Source: Hermodice carunculata (lineage: Eukaryota; Annelida; Polychaeta; Eunicida; Amphinomidae). Taken from it: a stretch of DNA of 64,000 nt. The notes beneath the pieces were generated by a model, which was not told where the DNA came from, searched no databases, and saw nothing but the letters and a program-made list of their open reading frames with translations. Of the stretch, positions 26,296 through 39,899 are shown piece after piece. The position numbers and the translations under genes are program-made. Where the stretch lies: NCBI GenBank assembly GCA_964020975.1, contig OZ026621.1, forward strand, positions 93,880,018 to 93,944,017, read 5' to 3'. Numbering within the stretch: position 1 is the stretch's first letter; each line of letters begins with the position of its first letter.

Positions 26296-26354
26296 CTATC
26301 CATCCATCCACCCACCCAAGCCACCCACCCATCCATCCATCCATCCATCCATCA
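26296..26354. repeat. (CCAT)n / (CCAC)n microsatellite
   Basis: CCATCCATCCACCCACCCAA and a further run of CCAT units. Confidence 0.9.
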
Positions 26355-28915
26355 TTGTGATGATTCATGAAAAAGCTCTTCAAAAAATAGCATTCTACAA
26401 AATGTTCACATCTTGGTCCATATATTACCTCATGCTGTACAGGTTGTGCTACCAACATCAAACCTGACCTACATTTTCATATGTACAGTGAGTTGATGGG
26501 GTTTACTTGAAAACTGTGGACTGTATCGCTTCCACAAGCAAAAGTTTATGGAAGGATGGACAGACATCAGTGATCATAAGAGCTCTGTAACCTATGGTCA
26601 GCATGGCAAAAAATTGTTGAACTGGGAATTGTATGGAGCAAATTCACCTGTGTTTCGGTGAGATATGTACTGGTTTGTTTTCACTGGCATTATGAGGCAA
26701 ATCTAGTTCAGCAGTTCACAAAATGTCAAAATTTAAACTTGAATTTTTAGACTCCAAATGCAAATGGGTAAAATCTAAGGATTTCTAACTATGGCCTACC
26801 TCCTAATAAGGAATGCACAAAGAGTTAATCTAGCTGACAAAGTGTCAGCGCCCTGACCATGTCACAAAGTGAGCTGGTATGTGACCTGGGCCGTGTGGAC
26901 CACTCCATGCACACAGCAGTTGTGTGTCCCTCCTACATTGATGTAACACACCCACAGCCTACAGGTGTATTTGTGGTCTCCACTGCTAACATTTATACAC
27001 ACGGACATGTTCTGTCGGGGTTCTTCTATCCCTGCTCCACGGGCAAACTGAAGCAGCAGAGGCAGTCACTGAAACCAAGGACCCGTCTCTGTCCTGTCAG
27101 GTCCTTTCTGAAACATGCCCATTTTTCCTGATATCATTATAGTCTTGAGCATAATCCCGCAACAGAAATACGATACAAGATGGGCCTTTGTCTTCAAATG
27201 ATGGGGGGCTCTTCTGTGAGTCCCTGCAGCAACTTGCCTCTCCCTGAAGAGGTAGTCTTTCATGACGGAGCCAGCCAGAAAGACCTCCCCCTTTATCATG
27301 GGGTAGCTAGCCCCCCCCCCCAAACAGTGGTCTTTAATAGGTGGTTTTCCTTCAGTCATACTGGGTTGGCCTGGTGACAGGAAGCATTTATTGCTCCCAG
27401 CAACATGTCTTAGAACTCCACGAAGTTTGTCCATGGTCAAAAATTGACTCAACTGGAAAAGTGTAAGCTGGTGATTGTATGGTTTTATATGTGCACCCAA
27501 GGCTCTATTCAAACTGGGTGTGTCCACAGCGGCCACAGTACACAGTATGATACTGTGTTTACTGGCCCAACAATGCTCAAGCCAGAGTCTTTGAAATTTC
27601 TATTTGCAGAGCAGGCAAAGTGGAGCCCCTGGGGCTCTTCAGATTATGTAAGTGATGGTCATTTGTCACCAGAACATCTCGTAACTACAAGTTCCAACAC
27701 TCATTTATGAACACCATGGTTGGGTTATGAACTTGAAGAGTCAGGTCATCTGACTGTATTACATTCCTACGTCAGTTCTGCAGCCGTAACATTCTGGCAA
27801 CCTATTTCCGTACACCTTGACAGCCTGTTGGTCATTTGATTGTCAACTAATTCCTGTGAAAATTTCTTTTGAAGTTAATCTAATATTTTTATTCTGTTTA
27901 GTTTTCTTATTTCTTTTTCATGATGAAAAGGCCAGGTGTCAAACTAGCAACTTTCAGCACCAATCACCAGCCAAAATGGGCAACACACATAATGTACTAT
28001 ATACCCAAATGGTTCTCAATGGAGGTGGCAGTGCGTGAATGCCGTACTCGACACAGTCCACCTCACTGTATTTAATCCAGTAGGAACTGACCATGGCGAC
28101 ACTGAGTCAACAGCTTTCCTCAGCACAGTGTGAGTGAAAAACATGATAAGCTGTTGACTTAGGGCATCGATACGGGGCTTAGATATATTCTTTCTTGATA
28201 TTCCCTTCCACACTGATTTCTTTTCAAATGTACAGGAAAAAAGAATCGAGCAAAAATATGAAGTAGATGACAATTATGGTGCTGATCATTTTCTCTAATT
28301 CTGTATAATGGGAAATTGTTTCCATCACAAGATAATGCTGAAAATATTGGATTCACTCGAAAAGATATGTTAGCCATTTATAAATTAATACCATACCTTT
28401 TGGCCCCCAATATTTGAATGCACTGTGACAGTAGTGCACCAGAAAGTCTTGGCTTCCACTTGGGTGCTGCAGAGCAGAGTTGATGTCACTGGCTGGGTTG
28501 TGTATTCATGACCTACCAGTAAGGGAAATGACAACACAGCCATCCAGATTTCAAGACAAGAGGACTGTGGGAGGCGTGAGCTCAGCTGAACTTGCAAACA
28601 TAGACTGGCGAGGTCTTGTGAACTTCAGAAGGGTATCAAGGTCACCTTTGTTTTGTTTCAAAACAGCTTAATTTGTCTGCTGCTTCTAGCAATTATATAC
28701 ATGCTGAGTACTATTCTGCTTTAAAAAAATTGTTACTGGAACAATAAAACCCCCCACAAATTTAAGTCTTTGCGAATTTGTGAATTTTTGATAAAACGCG
28801 AAAATTTAACAATGCGAAAATAAAGCAATCTACAGTATTAGCGTCTAACAGTTATCACGGCCCTTTGAGCCACCACTATTAAGAAACTGTTGTAGTAGAA
28901 TATGTTGACCATTTG

Positions 28916-29164
28916 TTAACTCTTTCAGTGCCAAATTAAGCACCAAGTCAACAACTTTTCTCGGTTACACATTGAGCGCATTGCGCGCAATGTACGCCAA
29001 GAAAAGCTGTTGACCTGAAATATTCTCTCTGGAGCTATAAGCATGCTGGTACTCGAATGAAAGGTCTTTTTATGAGGAATATGAATCAGCAATCCTTATG
29101 ATAATTCAGGATAAATTTAGACTTGAGTGATGTGACTTAACGCGCTTGGCACTGAAAGAGTTGA
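28916..29164. mobile_element. Hairpin MITE, TTAA-flanked, complete copy
   Basis: 249 bp with ends TTAACTCTTTCAGTGCCAA and TTGGCACTGAAAGAGTTGA. The hairpin near the left end uses AGTCAACAACTTTTCTCGG. The right half carries the family body CATGCTGGTACTCGAATGAA then GGTCTTTTTATGAGGAATA. Confidence 0.85.
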
Positions 29165-30266
29165 TTGGGTGGAACCATGCTTTAAAATTTCCACCCCTTT
29201 CTTTCAATGACTTGGTTTGTTAAAACTGTCCCTAAAGTCCAGGGTGCTTTTCCAAAAGGTAAGTAAGTGAACCTCAATGGCCCAGTGATTTGAATATGTT
29301 GTGTTACATAAGCAGTCCAGGTCAGAGATTTGTTGTAGTTGGCCTTCAAACTGTGGTCTCATTCTCTGATTGTGAAGAAACTGTTGTGATCCGCTGGTGA
29401 ACAGGCAAAATACATTGAACCACGAGCCTTTAATTGACTTAGCCTTTTGAATACTGAAGTTATTTTAAAATTTATTCAAGCACAACTTTTTAACCCTTAA
29501 GCTCCTCCTTTGTCAAAGAAACCTATCCACCCATGTACACACACCCACTACGGCACTGCCACTTAGTGTGTTCTGGTTTTGTTTTTTACATTATCCTGAT
29601 AAAAACCTGATTTAAGACCTCCAAGTATGTCATCCAATTTGTTCACATTATGAGCTTTTAAGCAGGATGATGTTGAAAGTCTGAACTCTTAAAATATATC
29701 TTCAACAGCACGGTTCTCCCCTAAGTAGTCTCACTGGACAAATGATCTTTCATGGTATATTTAAAACACCCCCTTAGGGTCATTTAAATGAGTTGCAAAG
29801 GTGGTCTTCACTAGTGAAGGGGTCTCTATGGACAGGTGGTCTTCCCAGCAAGCAGCACTGTCCTGAAGTAAAGGCTTCAATCTGAGCTTTGTGTTGCATA
29901 CATTTTTTTTTTGGTTGAAAACAAATACATGTACCTGGTTTCTCATCCTTGATCTGAAATGAAATTTGAATTTGCAGTAGCCCCTGTCTTTAGAGGCCAC
30001 CCTACGGGCCACATTGAAGGTGGCCCTTCAAGGCAAGTGGTTTCCCATTACAAGTACAACAATATGGGATGAAGAGGATTGAGGTTTTATGAAGAGGTAG
30101 GTCTCTTACCACAGATGCCACCTAAATAATTGAATAAGCAAATAAATTAAGCTACAATTTTACAGCGAAGCTTAAAAAGCAGCCAAACAAATGAGTAAAT
30201 CTGTGATGAACTGTAGAATTTTACGGATTTCTACTGATCATGGAGTTCTCAGCAACCAGTCCTTAC

Positions 30267-30432
30267 CTTTGATATCCCTGTGTAGTTTTCCTTCTGAATG
30301 GAGATAATCTAAACCCTTGAGTATTTCCCGTAATATAATAGCTATGTAATTTTCATCGAATGTCCCAGCTTTCATGAGGTCCAGGGCTGAGCCACCTCCG
30401 AGGTACTCCATAATAATCCATAACTTGGTTCC
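30267..30432 (-). CDS. Exon 3: kinase hinge, helices D-E and HRD catalytic loop
   Basis: It encodes residues 136-190 (GTKLWIIMEYLGGGSALDLM to HRDIK) plus the first base of the codon for Ala191; it enters in phase 0 and leaves in phase 1. The hinge IMEYLGGGSALDL is the GCK-III signature. The catalytic aspartate is Asp188 and the lysine of HRDIK is Lys190. The acceptor is TGTTGCAG and the donor CAAAG|GTAAGG. The exon stops just before the catalytic-loop Ala-Ala-Asn, so the Asn that coordinates metal comes from whichever exon 4 is chosen. The phase-1 donor matches the acceptors of both 4A and 4B. Confidence 0.95.
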
Positions 30433-31910
30433 CTGCAACACAGAAAGGCTATGTTTACGTATGAACCAAGATAAACAGATACATCATCATAAAACAAAAT
30501 GCTGCTGATGCTTGCTCCAATGCCCCCCCCCCCCCTTTGCCCAGCATAATCATACGAGTCATGACACATGTAAAATTTCAGGATGTATTGTTAAATTTGA
30601 AGTTTCTCTTGCTTATACGGAACCACTGAAGCATGGATGGACAACCTGAAAACATAATGGGTCCCCCTTAGAAGGGGTGGGTGGGGAAGGAGGCGGGGAG
30701 GGTATATAATCATATATCTATCCCCAATCTTGCAGTAAATGTGTATCAGTATGTAGATTGTATGCAGATTGTGATAGTGAGAATAGTTTGAAGTGTGATT
30801 TGTCAAATATCCTCATGCCACTGGAAATCGAATCTTCTGCAGCCACTTTTAAAGCTGGTTGTGGAAAGTAAACAGTTCTTAAGGGTGCCATGAGATCTTG
30901 CTAGAGGGGCGTAGAGGGATATTTCCCTACTGGCATACTGGGGCATCTTATTTTTCATACCAGCATCGTGGAAGCCTCTTATTATCTGTACTTCATATTG
31001 ACCATTATTTGGGAACAATCATATTTTCTGTATGTTGTACTGCAGTAAAGTTATTTCCTGTGCCAGTGTAATGGGACCTGCCCATCCCCTTTTGCAGTGC
31101 ATGTATTTCCTGTATTCAACATTATGAATTAAGCAACATGCCTTCAAATTCCACAACTTTTGATCACATGTTCATCAGTTGAACTACTACAACAAACACG
31201 CCAATAGTATCTACAATCTTTCCTTTCTGCTTTAATTCTGTGGGGGATTGGAACATTTTTAAAATGCTGCCAACTAGTGTAATTGAGTGAAATATGTCAA
31301 CTCGGTGATTTGATCACAAGATTCACCACTCTGACAAATACACTGGTTCATCTGCTGCATGTGGCCATGCTTACTGCACAGAGGAGGCAGGTTTAACTTG
31401 GAAATTTCCCTGCACTGAAAGGCCAGCTGCTGTATGGTCACTTTATCTGGGCTGAAGGGGAGATCAAATACTGTAAACTGCTTAATTTTTGTGTGTATAG
31501 ATTTTCACGTTTTTTGTATTTTTGACATTTCACTGTAGTTGTATTTTTACTATTTTGGACATAATTCCTATTCAAACAATGTTAAAATACTATTGCACTG
31601 TGTTTTAATTTTCATGGTTTTGTACCGTAAGTGAAAATAAAAGTCCAGCAAAATTAAAGCAATTTTGCAGTTCAACAGGCAGCAATCAATACAGCAGTCC
31701 TTGCCTTAAAAAACCATTGCTAGAGCAAGCCAAAATGGTCACATACAGCAGGTGGTTTTTTGGTGTATGGTCATACAAAATGAAAAATATACACCATGGA
31801 CCTCATAATTATATGGTCTTAGCAGGGAGGTAGTCTGATTACTGTTTTCTAAGGAGGGACTATTTTAACTATGAACATATTTGTTTTTACCTGTAATAGA
31901 TATAATACAC

Positions 31911-32317
31911 TTGATTTCAATGTGCTAATCACGGCTATACAGTGGTACCTGCTGTATGCAATCACTGCCGTGAGTGGCCACATTGCTTTTTGTGGTCACT
32001 GGGCTCAGACATAGGAATCAATTTCTTTGTAAAATTTGCCTGTGTTGACAGGTCACTTGCTGTGCGTGGCCACTTTTTCTTGGCAGAACAGGTGGCCACA
32101 TACAGCAGGTACCACTGTAATTGTTTTCTCATTGCCATTAAACATGTAATAGTTAAAGGATTCAAACTCTTCACGAAGATACCTTTCATTCAAATACCAG
32201 CAAGCCTAGTCTTAAGCTAAAAGTAGTCTTAGTCAACAGCTTTCCTCGGAACACTTTGCACGCAGTGCACGCAAAATGTCCTAAGGAAAGCTGTTGATTT
32301 AAGCACTTTAAGGGTTA
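31911..32317. mobile_element. Hairpin MITE split by a pogo-like MITE
   Basis: The left part (GTGCTAATCACGGCTA) and right part (ATTGTTTTCTCATTGCC) are contiguous in the sister copy at 47953. The hairpin is TCAACAGCTTTCCTCGGAAC and the right end AAGCACTTTAAGGGTTA. The interruption is the pogo-like element at 31938-32119. Confidence 0.8.
31938..32119. mobile_element. pogo-like MITE nested in a hairpin MITE
   Basis: 182 bp, TA at each end, inverted ends CAGTGGTACCTGCTGTATGC and GCATACAGCAGGTACCACTG-like. The short ends and TA target fit the pogo/Tigger group; no transposase is present. Confidence 0.78.
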
Positions 32318-33829
32318 GTGTACTCATACTCCAATATCATACACCATTAAAAACTATTTCAATGTTTAAAAGCCATAATTTGGGTGCAAAACCAAAAAGA
32401 ATCCAAGACAGCTTTTTTGAAAACACTGGCACACTGTATATCTATAAGGAATGCTTCATTTGTTCAGAAATTTAAAACTGAATGTCTATTGACTGAAGGC
32501 AAATAGCACCATCAGCTTAAACTTTGTTAACACAGTGTTAAAGTTACACACCCATGTAATGTATATCATGTACTGTTTTACACTGAGCATAATATTAATG
32601 TATGACCTTATGTGTTTCCATGTACATGCTACTTGCCATGGAAACATTACCTTGTGTACCATCTGTGCATATTTTTTTTCACAACTGTTTATGTATTTTC
32701 ATTTTTGATGGCCTTGGGGAAGATTAGGAATATGCCTAGATGTTTTCCTAACCAAGCCACCCTTGTTAAATAAAGTATATTTGTATATTGGTCTCTGCAG
32801 TTGTCTCAGCTGGTACATGTACTTCTCAGCTGTATTTGCCTGCACCATACGTCTTCATACGTAAGATGTAAACAGTTTGGCTGCATTCATTGTGCGAGAC
32901 TGACAATGCCACTTTGTTTCAGGCTTTGGTTGCCATGCTATGTTACCTTACATGTGCAACAAGAAGATGTTTACCTCACCAGCCAGGACAACCTGCCAAC
33001 CCACACACACAGCACACTAGCTAGTTCTGCTCGCCACCTTATACATCTGGGCACCAGAACATGATGCTCAGTATGGGAACACGGTCTTTCCCTCTGGTGA
33101 CATGTCCATCGGCACCACATGAAACTCATCAGTACTGTATACATATTGATATTATTAACCCTGTTCTACATTAACAGACCTCTTTATTAACCTTTTGAAC
33201 ATGAAGATACTGTTCACTGAAGATCTAGGGCTTAGATACTCCTTTGGCAAATTCCTTCACGTATGATCACTACATGCACCGATCACCAGAAAATGATCTG
33301 GTGCCATGCGTTTTTGTACCGTGTACTATATATGCTCCCACACATGTATTCCTACAGTGACAATAAGCTCCTTCATTGAACTTATTTTCATGCCATAACT
33401 TCAAAAACTCAAAGTAACGTCCAGTAACATGCATGGTCCCCAGCATGATGATAATGATTATGATGCTGATAATATTGCCCCTGTTGTCAACAATATGCTA
33501 CATCTAACAGGGTACTTGGTGACAATAGTTACACACATACATTTTTCAGTTTTGGGGCTATTGAAAGACATTCCTGATTCTGGCAATAAAGATTTCTGAC
33601 GTTTTAAAAAAATTGACATTGTTCTCTAACAGAGAATAAAAATCAATACATGACCGTGCATCACTGCTACCAAACTACACCTGTGCCTTCAGTAGCTTTC
33701 TTCAGCAAATTGCCATTTCATGGCAGCTACTCTTTAACCATTACTTCTGTTGCAGTTTATCTTTTTTTCCCCCGTTCTCCACAATGGGAGACACCTCTGC
33801 AAGTCCTGTACATTTATGTCAACAGTCTC

Positions 33830-34956
33830 AAGGGCGTGGTACACTTTTCCCGCACTAGACACAGAAAACCTGGTTTTGCTCCTGACATGTCCTTATATAC
33901 ACTTGACTTCTTGTTTGACATCACCCTGAATCTTTTCTGGGGGTATACAATTGGATAAGCTATTAAAAATAATGAAATCTCTGTAAGTGTAAATAAATAT
34001 TTCAAAAGTTGCATAACAAGTTTAAAAATAATAAGAGGAAGCTGGTTTTCAATAGGAATGTGATCCACTATATATGCATCTCTCATAAAAATTTGGTGAA
34101 GCTGTGTTGGATCCGTGTTGAGATATTATGGTAACGTCATCCCCTTGTACACCACTCAGATGGCCTTGAATATAAATACCTTAAAGTTTCATAAAAAGCT
34201 TATAAATATAAAGAAGACACTGGTTTTAAAAAGTAATCTGGTCCATTAGAAGATGCATCTCTGACAATAATTTGGTAAAGCTGCAATCATTTTTTTTTAG
34301 ATATCGCGGTAACGTCATCAGGGTTGACACCACTCACACGGCCTTCAAATAAATTCATTAAAAGTTTCATATAAAGTTATAAAATAATCCGAGGAAGCAG
34401 GATTCAATAGGAACCTGGTGCATCATAAGGTCCTTCTGTGACAAAGATTTGATACAGTTACAGTGAATATTTTTTTGAGATATCGCGATAATGTTGACAA
34501 GACAGGACAGATGGACAGATGGACGCAGGGGGACAACAATACCCTCTGGCACTTTATGTGCTGAGGGTAAAAATGGATTTTTATTATTTCAAATGCTATT
34601 TTAAATTTTATGCACACTTTAAGAATTTTAATTAAAATTTTATTGAATCAATAGCGATACCAAAATTTCATATTCAGTACTAGAATCAAATTCAATGTTA
34701 TGTTTTCTTTCAGAAAATATATATACTTTTCAGGGTATCGGACGGTAATCGCAGAAATCGAACATTTCTGCACGAGAGTCATAAAGTGTACCACGGTAAT
34801 GAGTCATAAAGTGTACCATGGTAATGAGAGTCATAAAGTGTACCACGGTAATGAGAGTCATAAAGTGTACCACGGTAATGACAGTCATGAAGTGTACCAC
34901 GGTAATGAGTCATGAAGTGTACCACGGTAATGAGAGTCATGAAGTGTACCACGGTA
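33830..34956. mobile_element. TTAAGGGTGTGG-type element with internal triplication and amplified right end
   Basis: Left end AAGGGCGTGGTACACTTTTC, body as in 53158 and 56741. The interior (about 34000-34560) holds about three diverged copies of a roughly 185-bp unit with GAGATATCGCGGTAACGTCA, ending GACAGATGGACAGATGGACG. The right end is repeated seven times (separate entry). Confidence 0.7.
34777..34956. repeat. Tandem array of a transposon end, 7 units of 25-27 bp
   Basis: Units start at 34780, 34805, 34832, 34859, 34886, 34911 and 34938; each reads CATAAAGTGTACCACGGTAA or CATGAAGTGTACC... The core AAAGTGTACCAC is the right terminal inverted repeat of the surrounding element. Confidence 0.9.
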
Positions 34957-36976
34957 TGCACCCCTTTCTGCTCCCTCAATTTCCAACTTCACTCACTTTC
35001 AATTTTGGAAGTCTATGTATATTTTTGACGAACAAATTGACTCTGGGGCCTCCTCAGTGACAAGACAACAAGCACAGGCGTGTCCGCCTTCCTGCTTGCC
35101 AATGCACGACCTAGTTATACCTCGCTGCAGCTCAGTTTCATGTGATGAGCAAAACTTTCACCAGTTCACCAATAGAGCCTCCTGGGGCTGGTTGACGTGT
35201 GTGTGTTGTGTCGTGACAAGATCAATAGCCAAGTGAGACGTTCACTTGTGGTTAGCACAACACACCCACACATTGTTTCTTACCATTGTTATAATAGTTT
35301 CCTTTTATACAAAACATTGAAGTATCTCGTCTTCAGCCTGACTGCTATTGCCAGGAGTTTCCATGCAATTTTAGAACTTTTCTTTGTTGTTTTTTTGTAC
35401 TTATTCAGCAACAAATATTGCAGATATTTGACAAACCCACCAAGCAGATTGTCAAAGGTGAATTTTTATTTCAATCAAAACAGAAACAAGCAAGTAAGTT
35501 TTGCTGGCTCTCTGTCTGGTCCCAAGACATCCCCCCCCCCCTTATCTACTCGTCATCGTCACATATTAATTTATACACAACAGCGTCTGTCGGTTTGAAA
35601 AACTGCTAGGTCATAGTTATCTATGTGGATCTGTAGGACTTTTTTTCTCTCTTTATACTACATTGCTGCTTTGTCAACATCTCACCTCTCCCTCAGGGAG
35701 ACGATGATTTCAGATATGTAATTGACCCCTCCCTCCTCAGCCCACCCAAAAACCAGCTCATTACCAATGTTTCTGCTTCAATGCTTTTTTTAATAGAACT
35801 GAAACATACTTTGAATGGACATTGTTGATGAGACCTATTGCACACCAACAGCTTTCCTTGGCCCACTGTCCAACCCGTCTCTAGGAAAGTTGTTGACTCA
35901 GTCTTGATGGCTTGAAAGCCACATTAACTTCTGTTAGCATGCATTCTGTCTATTAATCCAATTTTTGTAATGTTTACCTCGAGGAAAACTTCAAGCCAAA
36001 CCAAGCAGAGTACAGCTCAGACAGGAATGAGTGACAAAATGTTGCGATATTTTTTTTTTCATTAATGTCTAAGTGTCACATAAAAATATTAAATTTAATC
36101 ACAGTGAGGTGGAATGTAACTTACATGATGTATTTTTCAGAACTTTTACAGTTGATCATTGGCTAAACAATGCAAAAAACAGCAGTAACATTGCACTTAT
36201 ATGCACTCTTTAAGACTTGATCACTTTTGGTAAACACCACATGTTTGGCATCACCAGAAAGTTCAGAAATTCATCTATATCAGTACGAAGATTTCCCATT
36301 GGTTAAATCTGACTGGAATGTGGTTAATGTCAAACTTCAATGTGTCCAAGGTTAGAGATGTTGTTCAGATGATCCTTTCTATTGGCTAATGGGGTCATAG
36401 AATCATCATATGACCTAATTGAATAATCAAAGCTGATGCTTAGTTATGTGGACCAATAGGAGCATAGACACTGGTTATGGTAAAAGCAGCAAATTTGCCT
36501 CTTTTGATCCTGCTGAAGTGTAAAACCTTCATTTTTTGTTAGATTAAGGCTAAGAAAGTTTTTAAGACGCATCCTGTTATGATTGCATGAGGTACGGAAG
36601 GTAATTTGCCATACATTTGGTACCAATGATGACCAAGTCCAGTGCTTAGACTATATTTGCATATCGGAAGAATTGTTTTTGCCAACATATCAGTTTGACC
36701 TACAACAAATCTACCTGCTAGTTGTAACAAATTTGCAAAATGAGCATTATAATGAGATTTGATGCTGTAGAAATCTATCTCATGTAGTAACCATCATTTC
36801 AAACACACTAATGCTGAAAAAAATCTTTGCCATTTTAGACATGTATGGGGCACAAATTGTGCCACAACTGGCACTCCAGGCCCCAAATGATCAGTGTGGC
36901 ACATGCCGCAACTGGTTTTCAGGGTTAATTAAAGGGAAAAACAGTTACAGAAGCACTTTTCTTCGAGAGGCTCATC

Positions 36977-37214
36977 TTAACCCTTAAGGCATTGATTTAA
37001 GACTGAGTCAACAGCTTTCCTTGGGGCACTTTGCGAACATTGTGCGCAAAGTGTCCCAAGGAAAGCTGTTGACTTAGACTACTTTTTGCTTTAGACTAAG
37101 CTTGCTGGTTTTAGAATGAAAGTTATCTTTATGAGGAATTTGAATCTTTTAACCATTATATGTTTAATGGTAATGAGAAAACGACTAAGCCATGATTAGC
37201 ACTTTAAGGGTTAA
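36977..37214. mobile_element. Hairpin MITE, TTAA-flanked, complete copy
   Basis: 238 bp with ends TTAACCCTTAAGGC and GCACTTTAAGGGTTAA. The hairpin AGTCAACAGCTTTCCTTGGG is followed by the common body with AATGAAAGTTATCTTTATGA. Both TTAA copies are intact. Confidence 0.85.
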
Positions 37215-38790
37215 TAAACTACAGAAAACTCACTCAGGCAAAGCGATGACCAACACATACAGATTCCTTAAACATTTTTCTGTCAGATATTTGTACCAAC
37301 TTGCATTTTCTCTCACAGATGTTTTGTCTGATGTAACTTTCAACTAGCAGATTGTTCAAAGTGTCCTTACAACTTTTTTTAACCAGTACCACATGTTTTA
37401 AGAGTATGAACAACTTCTGAAATACAAATAGGGTGTAGTCCATGTTTTCAACTCTGACAGTGTTTGCTTTTCTATAAGGAATGTTTGGGTACGTGGCACA
37501 CAGAATGAGACATGTTTGTTTTTGCCCTGTTTTTCATACCCACAGAGCCAGTCTCTGTTGGTTCAAGGCAAGTTTAATCTTAGGGACACTTCTATGCCTA
37601 CAATAACTGCCACAAACTTGGGCCATGTTAACCCTTGTCTTCCAAAAGTTACTATTTCATTATCACAGATAACCAAATTGTCTGATTTGGGACAAAACCT
37701 ACATGTCAAGTGGCCCTATGACAGCATGCCTCTATCTCAACAGTGCACAGTAGTTCCACACCTGGCTCAACAAATGCCTTTATTTTAACACAAAAATGCA
37801 CACAAGTGAAAAAACAAGAGTGTATTTTTTACTAGGATCACAAAATTCAATACATGTACACCAGTTGACTGACATATTTCGCTCCTCTACAAAAAATCAA
37901 GCAAGTGACTTGCCTCAGTAAAATCATTACCCCCTTGAGTGCACAGTTACCCAAGAAAGGCATGAAGTGAAGTCTATTATTTGTTTGATATGTATGGCCA
38001 CAGGTGTCTTTGGCTCTTTAGATGAACACATTTTCCTCTTAAAATATTAGCGTTCCACAAGGTGCGGCTGTGCAAGGTCAAAGGTCAGCATTTGTGTACG
38101 GGAGACTGTCTATGAAAACAGAAGAGGTCTGTCTGAATGAGAATGGACGAGAAGGAAGACATACCTGCAGCGTGCAGCTGTCCCTGTCAATTCTGCATAC
38201 TGCAAACTTTGTAAACCTTTCAGTTTTGTCTTTTGTCAATGTCAAAACTAAAACCCGGACATACATACAATGTGCTTTCAGACACATGTGCCACACATAA
38301 TGTCAAACGCTAAATGTTGACAAAATATGTATCTCAGCTAGATTTAACTTTCATGTAGGAATGTTCGAATAACGCTGATGAGCAGATCAACTGTGCATGT
38401 ATTTTAGGGTGATTTTAAACAAGTGACCGATAAGTGCTGATATTGTTCCTCAAACTGGTAACAAACAGTTGTGTTTTTTAAATGACTTTTCTCACAATAT
38501 GATTTTGAAGTCCACTTGCTCCACAGCTTCCACCCTTTCCCACTAAAATCACCCCGAGGGTAAATTGCCCCATTTAATGTTTTCACTTAAACTTGAAGTA
38601 CACAGATTTGATTTTTTTTTCTCAGATTAGCAGATGCCAACACCAAGCACAGCTATTGACTCAAATCTCATTCTGACCATGGAAGAGTCAATTATGAAAA
38701 CACTTTACATCTGATATTTTTTCCTCACTGGTCAACATTATTTTGTGTGGAAAGATGCAGTGGTGGACAGCAAGAGCAGCAGGATTACTG

Positions 38791-39363
38791 TCATGGCAGA
38801 CCCGCTTCCATTCTTAAAACACAAGTTGGGTGCAAAATAATGGATGTGAAATCGTCTAATGAAACAAGAGGAGCATGATGGTCCTGTACTTCGATGACCT
38901 TCGCCAGTCTGTCACCTTCACCATGAGTAGCTGTTAGCATTGAACTTAAGTCTATTTCACTTTCATCTAACAATGTGTCCATATTCCCCATGTTTTCATC
39001 AGCATCCGCTTCACCGATAGCGTCACTATCCACATCCATGTCAACATCTGTTCCACCCTGACTATATTCTACTGGATACTGAATTGAATTATGATTAAAA
39101 CATTTTATTGGCTCTTTGTCTATGACAAACAAGGAATAAATTTGCTGAAAACAATATGATGCAAGGTCCTCCTTAAAGTACATTGTACACATGTACAATG
39201 CCTGGACATGCCCACTTTCAAACGCAGTGCTAAACAGGTGTTCACAATGTTGGCTCTCAGCTACCACCATTTGATAAGCATTGGGACTCGATGAGTCACC
39301 AAAGCTAAAAACAAAGTCCAAATATTCAAGTAAATATTTCCAATCCCAAGGAAGTACCAGTCT
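38791..39363 (-). CDS. Unidentified open reading frame, about 190 codons, in intron 2 on the same strand as the kinase
   Basis: The frame is open from an AGA codon at 39363 to TGA at 38791; the first ATG is near 39270. The first half is rich in aromatic and amphipathic segments (PWDWKYLLEYLDFVFSFGDS, then SGHVQALYMCTMYFKEDL). The second half is strongly acidic (DVDMDVDSDAIGEADADENM) and the tail is LDDFTSIILHPTCVLRMEAG. It looks more like protein than the other long frames here, but I recognise no family. A possible acceptor TTTGTTTTTAG lies inside the frame near 39305, and an ATTAAA motif lies near 38578. It could be a terminal exon of a nested gene, an old retrocopy, a transposon remnant or chance. 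A pogo-like terminus lies just upstream (39390-39470). Confidence 0.35.
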   Translation of the reverse strand, partial: RLVLPWDWKYLLEYLDFVFSFGDSSSPNAYQMVVAESQHCEHLFSTAFESGHVQALYMCTMYFKEDLASYCFQQIYSLFVIDKEPIKCFNHNSIQYPVEYSQGGTDVDMDVDSDAIGEADADENMGNMDTLLDESEIDLSSMLTATHGEGDRLAKVIEVQDHHAPLVSLDDFTSIILHPTCVLRMEAGLP

Positions 39364-39899
39364 TCAGGGCCACATAATAGGACCACTGACACTCTGTCAT
39401 TTTTTGCAATCTTGCACCGACCACTTTAAATCTAGTCTTACGGGTAGTCTTGCAAGATAGGAACCACTGCACTTTACATATTTTAATTATACTGAAAAAG
39501 TATTAGAGTACTTTCTGATTGAAACCTTAGATGATGATACTTGTTTGAAGATTCTCTTACTTTATTTTTTCTTTTTAAAGTAAAATTTTGGTTCCAACTC
39601 CCCCCCCCCCAAATAAATCAGTTTTGTTCATTTATTCTTATTGTTTCCCTGCTCCCTGACAGAAAGATGGCGTAAAAATCCATAAAACATTAAATTGAAA
39701 TTAAAGGGCCTTACCCTTTCAATTGAAAGGACCATCACTACAGAAAATGAATGGTGCTCAATCATTTAATCAAACAAAAGAAGAAACTGCTCTGTAGTAC
39801 CTGAGAATATTTGCTCTATCACTCAGGACTAATTATGAATGATGTGACGGATCTGTGGAGCTTTACACACACACACACACACACATGGCCTGTGAAATC

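Noticed and set aside
27066-27536. 156-codon minus-strand frame
   Set aside because: No domain, biased composition or splice context; plus-strand frames overlap it and it contains a poly-G/C run. Compatible with chance.
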